Made by a program: the position numbers and the translations under genes. Shown here one piece after another: positions 9,821-18,668 of a stretch of 64,000 nt of DNA (its first letter is position 1; every line of letters starts with the position of its first letter). The stretch is from assembly GCA_002286855.1 (NCBI GenBank), contig NRSV01000046.1:248001-312000 (forward strand). Reading direction: 5' to 3'. Origin of the DNA: Bipolaris cookei (taxonomy: Eukaryota; Ascomycota; Dothideomycetes; Pleosporales; Pleosporaceae). Below the pieces are notes generated by a model. The model did not search any database. It worked only from the letters and a program-made list of their open reading frames with translations, and was not told the DNA's origin.

Positions 9821-10639
9821 TTAAATTGTTTCGTATTCTTCTTTCTCTTCCACCTCTTCCACTGTTTCGGGTAAGTCAATTTTGATAGATCCACTGACCA
9901 GTGCATCCAAAGAAACAACCACCTCGCGTTCGATTGATCCAGAAATTCGAAATTTGTAAGCGCCAAACAGCGGCCGTAAGGCCCCGCATCCGGTCGTGTT
10001 GGACGTCACTGATTTGAGTATGCCGTGACAGGTCACCTCCTTTGTCGTTACAGTGACACGTTTGTTCAGGTGCGCGGTGATCCAGTATTTCGAGTACGTG
10101 TAAAGACATCCCTTATCCGTTTCCGCTGCGGCTACCTTCTGGATAATAGGCAAGATATTCTTCGCAATCACAGACGTGAGACCATCCTGGTAGTGAAAGG
10201 CATGAGAAAGGTAGCCAGCAAACTCCAAAATGTCTAGTTGAAGGATGCTTCGGGCGAGACATAACTCAGGATTTCCTTTGAACACCATCGTGCTTTGGAT
10301 CCCAGTAAGATTGATATTCGCGTTCTTGTCCAGTTTCAAACGGCCCGCGTATAGATCCTCCATCTCCTGACTGATCTTCTGGGAGCCTGAGGTCCAATCG
10401 TGCAGTGGGTCCGGAGGGGCACCAAGAGGAGCTGGTAGAGGATAGGGAATTGACGAAGTAGAAGGAGCCATCTTGGTAGGAGGAGGTGGAGGGTACATGG
10501 TCTCTGTGCAGTGGAATGACTTCTTGTTCAGTGATAATCGGGAGGGAAGAGGATGTAGTGTCTGGCTGATGACAAGACTGGACATGGAAGGCCATTTATA
10601 GTCAATCTTCTCTACGGAAACCTTCAGAGGTCTGCCCAT
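9821..10639 (-). CDS. orphan protein, copy A of a tandem paralogue pair
   Basis: A single-exon 272-aa frame; an internal Met (MYPPPPPTKMAPS, about residue 48) could be the true start. The N-terminal third is Pro-rich and disordered. The C-terminal ~190 residues form a conserved domain (LDILEFAGYLSHAFHY; WITAHLNKRVTVTTKEV) shared with the gene at 11102-12064: both have a D(I/V)L(E/D)FAG motif followed by LNKRV and a GIL segment. It ends in an acidic Glu-rich tail. The C-terminal part could be a small beta-barrel fold, but this is a guess. Function unknown; same strand as its paralogue. Confidence 0.6.
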   Translation of the reverse strand: MGRPLKVSVEKIDYKWPSMSSLVISQTLHPLPSRLSLNKKSFHCTETMYPPPPPTKMAPSTSSIPYPLPAPLGAPPDPLHDWTSGSQKISQEMEDLYAGRLKLDKNANINLTGIQSTMVFKGNPELCLARSILQLDILEFAGYLSHAFHYQDGLTSVIAKNILPIIQKVAAAETDKGCLYTYSKYWITAHLNKRVTVTTKEVTCHGILKSVTSNTTGCGALRPLFGAYKFRISGSIEREVVVSLDALVSGSIKIDLPETVEEVEEKEEYETI

Positions 10640-10649
10640 CGTTTTTTTT

Positions 10650-10712
10650 GCCTTGTTTGCCTTGTTTGCCTTGTTCGCCCTGTTCGCCCTGTTCGCCTTG
10701 TTTGCCTTGTTT
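10650..10712. repeat. 9-bp tandem repeat, seven copies
   Basis: Seven tandem copies of gccttgttt or close variants stand directly upstream of copy A (minus-strand gene). The period is a multiple of three, giving a spurious Phe-Ala-Leu ORF on the plus strand. Confidence 0.85.
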
Positions 10713-11101
10713 TCCCGTGTTTCCTCTCATAAGTTCTCGTGCATCAGCAGGGTAGATAAGGCGTGCATTATGCACCACCTAACGGGGGGGAACCCTAGTC
10801 GCCAGCGTGATGCGCTAACTTGCACGCCTCGAAGCGAAGCTGCGGTGCGCCAGGCTGTTTCAAATGCTGGGCTATAGGTTCTGGCCTACGTCTAAACTTA
10901 GCCTTTCACAAGCGTTCACTCAGGTGAGGAGGGTTCTTTTCCGAGACCGGCGGAAAGAAAATGTCCGTTCCAATTTGCCACTTATGCACATTGTTTATTG
11001 AGCTATGAGACTCTAAAGAGAACCAACCCTACGAAACAAGCAAAAAGAGGATGAGAAGGCGCTGTTCGGAAAACGACCGTTTGCTAAGACCGGCTATTCT
11101 G

Positions 11102-12064
11102 TCATCTCTTCAAATTTCTCGTCTCCTTGTCTGTCTCGCCTAGTTCACGAATTTTAGCATTGCCAATTATGAGCTTCTGCAAGTCCAGAGTGAACGTCTC
11201 TGACTGAAAGAGTTGAATTTCGTAGACATGGGACGGTAGTTGAGATCCTTCTGGGGCAGCCGCCCCCACGAGTATTCCAGAGTAAGACTCCCCGTCTATC
11301 TCGATCTCAACACGCTTGTTCAGTAACGAAACGATCCTATGGTTCCAGTACAAAGGGCTTCCTTCCTCGGTCATACCAAACTTATCTTGGGTAACGCAAA
11401 AAAGGTTGTAGACAAACTTGGAAGCTGGGCTATTTCCATAATGCTGTGTGGAACAAAGACGGCCAGCAAAATCCAGGACGTCCATACAGATGGGGTCGCA
11501 ACCCTTCCAATGGGAAGGGGATATTTTGGAAAGCATTCTATGCTGCGTTGAGGTAAGTTGGACAATGTGAGCCTCGCTCCAATCCAGTTGACCAACGAAT
11601 AACTTGTACATATCTTCAACATCGCGATTGATAGCGCGGTCAACAGCATTGATAATAGCGCGGCCGACAGCGCTTTCGACAGCGCGATTGACAGTTCTTT
11701 GGAAAGCGTCACCAAGAACGTGATTAATCCCATATTCAACGTATCTGATGATATCCGGCGGCGGTATGGTGGGAGGGCATTTCGCAGGAGCAGGAGCTAA
11801 TACAGGAGTCGGACAAGAGGCGATTGACACAGGAGGAGGCGGCGGCAGTATAGTGGGAGGGCATCCCGCGACCGTAGGGGCAGGAGCTAATACTGGAGTC
11901 CCGAAAGGGGCGGTTGGAACAGGAGGTGGCAAAGGATAAGGAGCCGTCATACGACGTTGATGAGGTGGTGTTGGGCGATGAAAACGAGGTGGCTTTGGGC
12001 GATGAGAGTAAGGTGGCATTGGACGGTGAGAATGTGTTATTGGACGACGAGTATGAGGTGACAT
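11102..12064 (-). CDS. orphan protein, copy B of a tandem paralogue pair
   Basis: A single-exon 320-aa frame. The first ~110 residues are His/Arg/Pro repeats (THSHRPMPPYSHRPKPP type). Next comes a short Ala/Asn/Arg-rich helical repeat (VESAVGRAI, INAVDRAINRDVEDMY). The C-terminal domain is homologous to that of 9821-10639 (MDVLDFAGRLCSTQHY; SLLNKRVEIEIDGESYSGIL). The two copies differ strongly in the N-terminal half, so the duplication is not recent. Function unknown. Confidence 0.6.
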   Translation of the reverse strand: MSPHTRRPITHSHRPMPPYSHRPKPPRFHRPTPPHQRRMTAPYPLPPPVPTAPFGTPVLAPAPTVAGCPPTILPPPPPVSIASCPTPVLAPAPAKCPPTIPPPDIIRYVEYGINHVLGDAFQRTVNRAVESAVGRAIINAVDRAINRDVEDMYKLFVGQLDWSEAHIVQLTSTQHRMLSKISPSHWKGCDPICMDVLDFAGRLCSTQHYGNSPASKFVYNLFCVTQDKFGMTEEGSPLYWNHRIVSLLNKRVEIEIDGESYSGILVGAAAPEGSQLPSHVYEIQLFQSETFTLDLQKLIIGNAKIRELGETDKETRNLKR

Positions 12065-12817
12065 CGGACAATAAGAATGACGAAACGGTGATTTGATCCG
12101 AAGACTCGGGGTTGTAAAAGAAGGGGCGGTGATCGCAGCAACTCAGAAGAAGAGGGGATGGAGGAATATTTATACCATGCCGTACTCTATGACCCAGTGC
12201 TATGTTCCCTTGTTACCTTACCCGCCCAGAGCGTCTTCCATCCGTGCCTCTACGCCGAAAAATCTGGTATACATATGCCACCATCTTCTGTATCGTGGCG
12301 TTGACGCTGCAAATTGTCCTGGAACCCCCCATCGGGCACAGCGTTCTTCGGAAGGATTCCAGTACTTCGACCGATCTGTCAAATTAATATGAGTCAATGC
12401 TGTCATAGCTTTATCATCAAATGCACATCGGAACACTAATGTGGCTGGCTTCCTTCCCTCCCCCTCCCCCTATCCTTGTTAGACTCTGCGGGTCTACTGA
12501 CAGGACGCGTGACACTGAACGGCCCGTAACTCTATGTAACTTGGCATGCAAGGGCTTTAGCGGAGATTTCGCCCGGAGGCAAAGGCCATGCACCCCCTTC
12601 AGCGGTTCTCATTAAAAGCAGCTTTGGACCAATAAGCTGCGGCGTGAAGGCTACCTTGGCAGCGGCGAGTTTACTGTAAATTTGGCGCAAGTATCTACCG
12701 TATTAGCAAGGTTTGCACAGTCTCACGAGCTCACAGCCATGCACACTCGTTTGCTGAGATTATCACTAGTAAAGAAACAAGATTTTCATGATTCTAAGAT
12801 AGGAAATATTGCTAGCA
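12065..12817. other. intergenic, no gene recognised
   Basis: About 750 bp with only short overlapping ORFs. A TATA-like TATTTATA near 12168-12175 is the only promoter-like feature seen. Nothing coding is supported. Confidence 0.4.
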
Positions 12818-13272
12818 TTATCTAGTTCTCTGGCCTGCTAAAATTTCACCCTCAACAATTTTATCTGCAATACTGTCGTAAAATTCAGTCTCGCCTCGTA
12901 CATCTAGTTCTTCCCGAATAATATCCGTCTCATGCCATTTGGTTTCGTTGAGACCCAGTGCTTTTTGGAGATTGACCAACGCTGTGTGAATGCTCTTGGG
13001 ATCATAACAGTATGTTCGCTCTAGCAGGAAGTAGTTGTCGATCATCTTGAGGATTTCGACCGCTTTCGACCAGCGCGTTGGACGACAGACGTAATGAACA
13101 TGGAGCAAACTTTGGCTGCTTATCCTGAGTTTTGGTAGGGGATTTTTGGGATCTGTGCAAAAGCCTTAGCAACTTCAGAAAATCAAATGTCTAATGATTG
13201 TTAATACTCACTAAGGGTCTTTGCCTCTGGTGAGTCTGCCGTCCAAAGAAAGATGCTAGATTGGTCATTCAT
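12818..13272 (-). CDS. hypothetical protein, two exons
   Basis: Model: ATG at 13272 (MNDQSSIFLWTADSPEAK), exon 1 13272-13212, intron 13153-13211 (GTGAGT donor, CACAG acceptor), exon 2 13152-12818, giving 131 aa. The C-terminal ~95 residues look like a compact helical domain (SKAVEILKMIDNYFLLERTY; IREELDVRG). No family recognised. It sits 92 bp downstream of the end of the next minus-strand gene and in the same direction. Confidence 0.6.
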
Positions 13273-13364
13273 GATGTGAGTTTTGAGAGCGTAAAATAGA
13301 CGAGATGAACATGGTACAGAGTTGCCTTTTTATACATGTACATCTACCCTCAATCTCCCAACAT

Positions 13365-13907
13365 TCAGATATCACGAATAGGATCATATGGGCGAGTCCC
13401 TGTGGCTGACGACGACGCAGGAGCTGCGGTAGCCGTAGTCGCGGTAGTGCCAACATCGGTCTTAGTGCTGTCAGCGGCCACATCAGTCGTAGCCACCAGT
13501 TTGTTGGACCTGGCTTCGTCCAGTTAGCAAGTTGCATCCAGGAGGGTGTGAACATGCAATTACCCTCGGCATGCCTCAAGTTGCCGATCACCCTGCTCAT
13601 GCGCCATCCAACGAGCTCGATCTCAATCGGGGGGATGCCTTCCTCGATCAGCCGGGCATTGATTTCCTCGGTAATGCGACGCTTCTCATTGAATGGCACC
13701 TGCCGCCAGGTAAGCGCAGGATTTGTCTCTCGAAATTCACGAGCAATATCCTTTGTAATGTCCTGTAATGCGTGCGATGGTCAATCAAGGCTTTCTGAAG
13801 ATTAGAGTAGTGTCCGGCCTTACGATAAAACGTCTCCATTCAGGATCTGAAAACCCAGCTGCAACGCGAGCTTCTTCTGCTGACGCTCTGTCTGGCAGTC
13901 GCGGCAT
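13365..13907 (-). CDS. orphan protein D of a divergent paralogue pair
   Basis: Three exons (13907-13824, 13762-13564, 13513-13365; phases 0 and 1; intron 2 uses an AAG acceptor), 143 aa. It starts MPRLPDRASAEEARVAAGF. The core (NPALTWRQVP, INARLIEEGIPPIEIELVGW, RMSRVIG) matches the gene at 14498-14942 (NPSVSWPTVP, VNAQLRAENIPEVQYDVFSW, RMARAIS). Intron positions and phases are conserved between the two. The C-terminal tail is Ala/Thr-rich and disordered. No known domain recognised; the conserved introns and paralogue strongly support a real gene. Confidence 0.75.
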
Positions 13908-14497
13908 TGCTACTCTTGCTTTTGCTTTGGGGTCGCTCGGACCCCGCATTCCCTGGCGTTGCGCGACACAAGCTATGACTGACGCACACAGTCTATACCG
14001 GTATTGGCTTGGCAGCATACCCCTGTCCACGTCTGTCTTTATCTTGTGCTTGGGGCGGAGACCCGGCTTTGTGCTCCACCCCTGCATACCCCTGCTGTTA
14101 GATACCACATGCATATCAAACCCCTTTCAAGAGCGTACGGCTTTGACATGGCAGCTCCCCGGAGCAAACATTCAATGTGCAGCGATATGCAAGCCCGCTT
14201 CCTGGGAGGGGGACCGATGCTGGATGCTGGGTGCTGAAAACCGTCCACCGGTAAATCTTGAACTGACCATGAACAGACAACGGCGCATAAATCTGCCCAA
14301 ACCGGAGGAAGGCAGACGCTTCCTGCTCTTGGTGTGTGACATGCTGGTCTTTTGGAATCATGTCGTATGCACGGACCCTATGTGACAGCGAAGCTCGTGC
14401 CCCGCACCAACATCCAGGTTGTGCGCAAGTGCGCCGAGACAACCCAAACAACCTAGACAACCTACATTAACATCAGCTCGCCAGCCGTACTTAAGCG

Positions 14498-14942
14498 ATG
14501 TTGCAATTTGACCTCAAGAAGGGCGCTAAAACACAGGAGGCGCAGATGCGCGCTGGTCATACCAGGCTCCAGTGGGATAGGTTTTATGTACGACTATGTA
14601 GTGATACTCGTGAGATGCAGACGCTGACTTTAGACAGAATATAACCAAGGCAGAGATCAATGACCTGGTGGAAGCAAATCCAAGCGTTAGCTGGCCAACA
14701 GTCCCTGGAGATGTCCTAGCATCGATGCTTGACCGTGTTAATGCGCAACTAAGGGCCGAGAACATCCCCGAGGTGCAATATGATGTATTCAGCTGGCGGA
14801 TGGCGCGTGCAATCTCATATCGAAACACCTGTACGTGATACCGCATGTCTGCATGTCTCAACACTATCTAACAGGGGTATGTACAGCCAATAGCAAACCT
14901 AAGGCAAAGAGCGTCACGGCGTCGGCTACTGAATCTAGTTAG
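14498..14942 (+). CDS. orphan protein E of a divergent paralogue pair
   Basis: Three exons (14498-14587, 14638-14830, 14875-14942; introns 50 and 44 bp with GTACG donors and CAG acceptors), 116 aa, start MLQFDLKKGAKTQEAQMR. It is homologous along its whole core to the protein at 13365-13907 with the same two intron positions. The C-terminal tail is Lys/Ser/Thr-rich. The two genes are head-to-head with about 590 bp between them. Function unknown; the small size, charge and W-x-x-V-P plus W-R-M motifs suggest a small helical domain. Confidence 0.75.
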
Positions 14943-15548
14943 TCTAGGCTGGGATACTGCTTCCGGAGGGATGCGGGACGCTACGTAGTCCAGCGTCGAA
15001 ATGCTAAGATGTACATCCTGGAAGAGTTTGATCTTGGATTTTCAGAGTTAGCAATAGTTGGGTGGAGACGGTAGCGTAAATGAAGTCGGACGAGGAGGAT
15101 GAGGATGAGGAGGAGGTAGTGGTGGTAGTGGTGACGGAGGTGGTGCGTGCGAAAGCTTCGCATGATGCAGACTTCTCGGCAAATCTAGGTACTCGAAAGC
15201 TCTATTAACACTGTTGTTGACAACTTAACGGAGGTCTAGGTAGATTGAGCTAATAGTTGTAAATGCACGAGATCAGGAAGAGAATTTTGGAGATGTGGGA
15301 GAATAATGTGGATCTTTAACATAGGATGAGCGTCTTCCAGCCCAAGGCAGACAATGGAACCTCCCGGGTATCGCTAGCTACAAACTATGAACGAATACCC
15401 TTGCAATACTCCGCCCTGAAAGATGGGTGGGCAAGAGACTCCTCGGTGGCACTTCTGATCCTTCCAATCCGCTTACACACAGTGGTCTGGCGTACTAACA
15501 TTGCCTTCACTCTTGCGTTGTCCCCACCATAGCCGCCTCTCTGCTCGC
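14943..15548. other. intergenic with GA/GGT low-complexity tract
   Basis: No gene seen. A purine-rich simple tract (gaggaggatgaggatgagg type, then GGT repeats) runs at about 15088-15144. Confidence 0.5.
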
Positions 15549-16427
15549 TCACGGTTTGATCCACCACCCCAGTGGAAGCGACCAAGGAAAAACGGGATCT
15601 TCGAGTTTGGATGCGAGTTCAGAACTGAGGACACCATATGCGAGTAGCTTTGTGCAAGTCTTGGATGGAGTAAAATCAATATCTTGACGCTGTTAGTGAT
15701 GCCAAAAGCTGAACCAAATCCCCTTACCATGAATGAATATTGAGCGACCTTTCCTATCGTTTCGTTTTCACAAGCAATATCGGCAACTGCTACAGCAAGA
15801 ACTGCAAGCACTAACAATGTAAAAACGTAGTAGTATCGGTCAAGCCAAATTTCTGAACGCTTGGGCAAGCTTGTAAAGTATACGTATGTTGAAAAAGAAA
15901 GAGCTGACAATACAAGGATGGTAAAGGGGTTTTGGTAGTTTGTGGCCACAACTATGCCACCGAGGCACAAGGCTGCGCACACAAATCGAGCAATCCACCA
16001 ATAGACGGAGTCTGTCAGTGGGCGATCACCAGATGCGATTTGTTCGTGATGACTGTTGCCACCGCGCATTGGGTTGGCTAGCCATGCGTGGAAAACAGCC
16101 TAGATTTATCGGGTTAGATTTGTCTCACAGTTGTGGGCTATCTCTTACCCAGTCATGGTAGAGGAGAGTACCGAAAGTGAACACATGCGCTTGCAGTGCG
16201 TCTACAGTGCTGTCCTTGCATGCGAAAGCGATGGATGCAATGCAAGAAGGGAGGGGCGCGAGAAGTATAAGCGACGCAAAACCCGCTGTTATTATTATCC
16301 CTTGAGTCTTCCAACAGCGGTAGAGGGCATCGAGGAACTGAGACAGCTCAAATGCTCGGGGAATGCTAATAAGAACAGAACAGACAATGATGATAACAAC
16401 TTCCATGATGAAGACAGGAGTGTACAT
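15549..16427 (-). CDS. predicted polytopic membrane protein
   Basis: Model: ATG at 16427 (MYTPVFIMEVVIIIVCSVL), exons 16427-16149, 16099-15728, 15689-15549, introns 49 and 38 bp with GTAAGR donors and TAG/CAG acceptors, all phase 0; 263 aa. About six hydrophobic spans are visible (MEVVIIIVCSVLISI; IIITAGFASLILLA; FGTLLYHDWAVFHAW; RFVCAALCLGGIVVA; FTILVLSALSFSTYV; FTLLVLAVLAVAVA). It resembles no transporter I can name. The start is uncertain because an upstream exon is possible. Confidence 0.65.
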
Positions 16428-16899
16428 TCAAAAAAGGGAGATTCAACGGGAAACGAGGGATAATGTACCAAAATAGCAGAGATGGGTTGCTTTGCTTCTG
16501 AAGCAATTTGCAACATAGGCTTTCATGCATGGCACTTGTGAACACTGTCGGCCGTTCCGCGGTTGACACAGGTTGGCCCACCTGGCAGAAGGTGTGCCAT
16601 GTACAGGGGTGTGTTTTCACTTGATGCGGTTAGGCGCCATTCCACAGGCAAGTTAAATATGATTCCGAAGTCCCGGCATGCACCGCCCGTCTGCCACCTG
16701 TACGTACACCTGCCTCAACCCCTAGTCTCGCTCTCAAATCGCCCCCATTATCCGTGCAGGAGGCCTAGCGGCAACTATCGATCTTCCTGCGAGCATTGAA
16801 CACGCCCATACCCGGAGGATATTCCCGAACCGTACTAAAAGGTAAGTTCGGCTCATCCACTTGCTTCGCCGCTGACATCCCTGTTGAGCGCAAGTAAAA

Positions 16900-17740
16900 A
16901 TGGACTGGTCTAGCAGCCATGAATCGATGCTTTCCTGGGCAATCAAAATCGTGATAGCAGCACCATGCTTGTCAGTCAAAGATTGCAATGACTTGGAAGC
17001 CAAAATCAAATCCCAGTCTTTTGCCCGTCAAGATGACGACACGGTAACTCAGATCATGACTACCACTGTAGGGACTGATGAGTCTCGCCCATACGACATA
17101 TGGACTAGGGTCAGACAAAACCTACGAATCTGGAAGAGGGCATTTGATTTACAACAAGGCTTCAGTACAGGCCCGAAGAAAAGAATCCGTGGAAAGCAAA
17201 AAGACGCCCTACCGTATGCTACAACTGCATTCGATATCTCGACGCTTGAAGAGCCGCGGCTGGACTTCCTTTTTACCCTAGCTTATGCTAATATAGCGCC
17301 TATGAGTCTTGAAAAGTTCAACAAGTTCTACGAGAGATGCCCAGATAATCACGCTAAGGGTGCTAAGGTCAGGTCATTGGTACAGCACTGGATGCAGAAC
17401 GATAAAGAGTTCTGCGGCTTGACCTCACAGAATGAGAGTATTGGAAAGAAGCGGCGATTGGAGGAAAACAGTGACAATAGTTGTGGTATGTAAATGCGTT
17501 TATGGGCAGAACGAGGAACACTAATTAGGAGCAGCGAAGAGGGTACGACACGCGCCAGCATTCCAGACACCTCTTAATTATGAATCGCTGTATAATGTTG
17601 GACCGGATTTCGACGCGATAATGGATGTTATTACGGATCTTCCAAACCTTGACTACCAGTCATCGCTTTATAATCTCCAAGCGAACACCATCCCTACAAG
17701 TCGGCCTGACTCGACTTGGATGGCGAAGCCACCATCGTGA
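16900..17740 (+). CDS. hypothetical protein, two exons
   Basis: ATG at 16900 (MDWSSSHESMLSWAIKIV), exon 1 16900-17485, intron 17486-17528 (GTATGT, TTAG), exon 2 17529-17740; 265 aa. The middle has a conserved-looking helical segment (DIWTRVRQNLRIWKRAFDL) and a basic patch (GPKKRIRGKQKD), then SLEKFNKFYERC. The tail contains KKRRLEEN, a possible nuclear localisation signal. No domain recognised. A coding-like frame starting within its last codons (17716 onward) suggests that the gene may continue after a frameshift. Confidence 0.65.
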
Positions 17741-18061
17741 CCTTTTATGAGGTTACTGTTGCCAGGTTCCGTACGATCGATGGTGTACTTGAGGTCTTGT
17801 GTAGATTCGACAATCACCATAGTGTAAGAGTATGGTCCGCTGAGAATGGTGATACCTGGGCTGTGGACAAGGCCAAATGCGTGAGAGTACTGCTTTTTAG
17901 CTTTTTAGTCCTGAATCCCACATACAGAATATTCTATTTACCTTGCTGGTGGTTTGCTTGATGAGAGTTATGAGTTCCGTGTGCTGATCGATGTTGAAAG
18001 TCACACGAGATCTGCCTTGTGGAATTTCGACGTCACTTGCTCGAAGTGCATTCACTCTTAA
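17716..18061 (+). CDS. coding-like fragment overlapping the end of the previous gene
   Basis: A frame DGEATIVTFYEVTVARF (17716 onward) and a downstream stretch (LLDESYEFRVLIDVES to the TAA at 18059-18061) look like two parts of one beta-rich domain separated by a poorly defined intron ending at CATACAG (about 17929). The donor is uncertain. It may be the true C-terminus of the 16900 gene displaced by a one-base shift, or a separate gene. A minus-strand ORF over the same bases is treated as a shadow. Confidence 0.3.
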
Positions 18062-18668
18062 TCCTGATACTACTTCTTCTATCTCTTCTGAATGCTCTAT
18101 TTCAACACCTGATGGCATCGTGTGTGCAAAGCACAATGTGGCGCGGTGGTGCTTTGCGGTGTTATGAGGAGTGAGGAATGACGTGGCATCCGTGCGCGCA
18201 GCAGCGCGCGTGATGTAGCTTTGCATGGCTATGATTGGTCAACGTAACCTTGGTTGTTGGAACCCGAAATATGATATTTGCTGGAATGCTGTTACCGTGA
18301 ACAGTTTTCCTCAGGTGAATGTTGGGCATTTTAGACGCAAAGTTCTCAAGAATCTTCAGCCTTATAACTCACAGCAAATTATGCTTCAGCCTTGCGTCGC
18401 CTGTGCGCATCTGACAGGGGCTAAAGATGGCGGTGTATCTACATGCAGCGGCTAGGTGGCGGAGCGCTGCAGCCGCTTTGCCTAGCACCAGAATCGCACT
18501 GCACTAATTATGTTGGTCTACACGACATTCTTTAATTTCTATATTATGCCTACGACGTCATTCCCTCAGCGCTGTAAAACGGAACTAATTACTACATTAT
18601 ACATTAAACTGTTGTGTCGACAACACACAGGTATAACCATTATTTGTCCATTCTGCCATCACGCACCA
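18062..18668. other. intergenic, no gene recognised
   Basis: About 600 bp with short ORFs only; none is supported by splice sites or composition. Confidence 0.4.

Noticed and set aside
10650..10712. Regular short repeats resembling a CRISPR array or a Phe-Ala-Leu repeat protein
   Set aside because: A 9-bp tandem repeat without spacers; the repeat protein is a by-product of the period being divisible by three. CRISPR arrays are not expected in fungi.
13768..14385. Plus-strand 205-aa ORF between the divergent pair
   Set aside because: Overlaps the first exon of the minus-strand gene and the shared upstream region; composition is not coding-like.
17897..18226. Minus-strand 109-aa ORF
   Set aside because: Overlaps the better plus-strand coding-like segment and has no paralogue, signal or splice support.
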